In this document: positions 5,119 through 6,058 of the stretch, one piece after another | Layout: every line of letters starts with the position of its first letter | Position numbering within the stretch: position 1 is the first letter of the stretch | Origin: Pseudomonadota bacterium | GTDB taxonomy: Bacteria; Pseudomonadota; Gammaproteobacteria; Xanthomonadales; Rhodanobacteraceae | Assembly (NCBI GenBank): GCA_021798675.1 | Contig: JAJZGE010000132.1 | Span: 1 to 6,058 of the forward strand | Reading direction: 5' to 3' | Length of the DNA: 6,058 bases | The notes under the pieces: generated by a model | What the model saw: the letters and a program-made list of their open reading frames with translations, nothing else | The model's database searches: none | What the model was told of the DNA's origin: nothing | Program-made: the position numbers and the translations under genes

Positions 5119-6058
5119 TCACGACGGCTTTTTGCGCGTGGGGCGACCGCCGAGCAGGCCTTCCTGATCGGCCAGCATGCCGCTGATCTGGATGCCGTCG
5201 TCGTTGATACTGAACAGTCGCAATTCATCCGAATGCGCGCTGGCCCGTACCTTGACCACTGCCAGCATGCGCAGCAGCCGGCTGTCGACCTCGATATACC
5301 GCTGCACGATGATCGCGTCGGTCATGAACGCGGTGCCGTAGGGGCTGAAACGCAGATCCGTGTAGCGATCCTCCAGCTCGGAGGTCATCAGCACGGTTAC
5401 CCTTTCCACCGCCAGGGCGGCGATCATGCGCGACAGGTTTTCGCGGAAGTCCGGCCGAAAAGTGGGCGCCAGCGCCAGCTCGAAGCCGGACAGCGAGTCG
5501 ATCACCACGCGCGTCGCCCTGAGCCGGCGGATCTCCTGCACCAGCAGCAGCATGATCTCGTCGATCGACAGATCCGGCGCGCGATTGTTCACCAGAGCCA
5601 CGCGGCCGCTGTCGATCAGCTCGGCAAGGATCGGCGTATACGCACGGTTGGGCAGTTTTTCAAAAGCCGCCATCACGCCGGTCTCGCCGCAGCGCGCGCC
5701 CTCGGCGAGAAACGCGGCGGCAAGAATGCTCTTGCCCGAGCCGGACGGCCCGGCCACCAGCAGCGAGTAGCCGCGCGGCAGGCCGCCGCCCAGCATGTCG
5801 TCCAGCCGCGGCACGCCCATCAGCAGCCGTTCACTCGTGCCGGCGGCGGCGGACGATCCGACAACGATCCGCGCGGGGGCGAACACCTGGATGCCGGCGC
5901 CGTCGATGCGAAACGTATGCAGCCCCGGCAGCGTGGACTGGCCGCGCATCTTCATGATCTCCATCTTGCGCACCATGGAGTTGCGCTGCACGCTCTGGCG
6001 CAGCCAGATCAACCCGTCGGCGATGGTGAACACCGGGTTGGCCTCGGCCTCGTTGAAG
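5119..6058 (-). CDS. KaiC-like two-domain RecA-fold ATPase (5' partial)
   Basis: The frame is open to the window edge, so the N-terminal part is missing; the GTG at 6033 is internal. About 312 residues are visible, and KaiC-like proteins with two domains are around 480-520 aa. Numbering from 6033, residues before 50 are the end of the first KaiC domain (SVQRNSMVRKMEIMKMRGQ with its KMR triplet, then LPGLHTFRI). Residues 70-290 are a complete second KaiC domain: GVPRLDDMLGGGLPRG (73-88), Walker A GPSGSGKS (95-102), Walker B VVIDS (176-180), TSELEDRY (217-224) and the KVR triplet (261-263). Two clock features are altered. The Glu-Glu pair after Walker A reads FEK (124-126), and the positions matching the cyanobacterial phospho-Ser/Thr pair read Ala-Phe (235-236). 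It is thus a KaiC relative, probably a signalling ATPase rather than a true clock. No kaiB is visible. The GGDEF-kinase gene follows 45 bp downstream. Confidence 0.9.
   Translation of the reverse strand, partial: FNEAEANPVFTIADGLIWLRQSVQRNSMVRKMEIMKMRGQSTLPGLHTFRIDGAGIQVFAPARIVVGSSAAAGTSERLLMGVPRLDDMLGGGLPRGYSLLVAGPSGSGKSILAAAFLAEGARCGETGVMAAFEKLPNRAYTPILAELIDSGRVALVNNRAPDLSIDEIMLLLVQEIRRLRATRVVIDSLSGFELALAPTFRPDFRENLSRMIAALAVERVTVLMTSELEDRYTDLRFSPYGTAFMTDAIIVQRYIEVDSRLLRMLAVVKVRASAHSDELRLFSINDDGIQISGMLADQEGLLGGRPTRKKPS

Overview
The window is very GC-rich (estimated by eye at about two thirds) and carries paired GTAG-headed REP palindromes. Such repeats are typical of Xanthomonadales-type gammaproteobacteria such as Stenotrophomonas, Xanthomonas and Rhodanobacter. 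The gene content and protein style fit that order, perhaps Rhodanobacteraceae, but this is an inference from style and not from a database match.

Layout, left to right. The plus strand opens with the 3' part of a DUF885 protein (1-1573) that carries an HExxxxH motif and resembles a peptidase. After a 75-bp AT-rich promoter/operator gap comes a type II toxin-antitoxin pair: a Xre/MbcA/ParS-type antitoxin (1649-2062) and a RES-domain toxin, predicted to consume NAD+ (2317-3051). Two tandem GTAAnnTTAC dyads sit just upstream of the antitoxin ribosome binding site and are the best operator candidates. The two genes are unusually far apart (254 bp), and a two-armed REP element (REPIN/BIME type) lies in the gap.

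The right half is on the minus strand. In transcription order it holds the C-terminal part of a two-domain KaiC-like ATPase (6058-5119, N-terminal part outside the window). After 45 bp comes a soluble fusion of a coiled coil, a GGDEF diguanylate cyclase and a HisKA/HATPase histidine kinase (5073-3463). A small DUF2188-like protein (3297-3073) follows and converges on the toxin gene with a 21-bp gap.

How the parts may work together. The KaiC-like protein and the GGDEF-kinase fusion are probably co-transcribed and may form a signalling module in which a KaiC-family ATPase influences c-di-GMP synthesis. The GGDEF half looks intact, including its inhibitory I-site. The kinase ATP-binding half has lost several hallmark residues, and the KaiC half lacks the clock phosphorylation residues. 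This combination, the operator and the REP-split toxin-antitoxin operon are the points most worth a second look.
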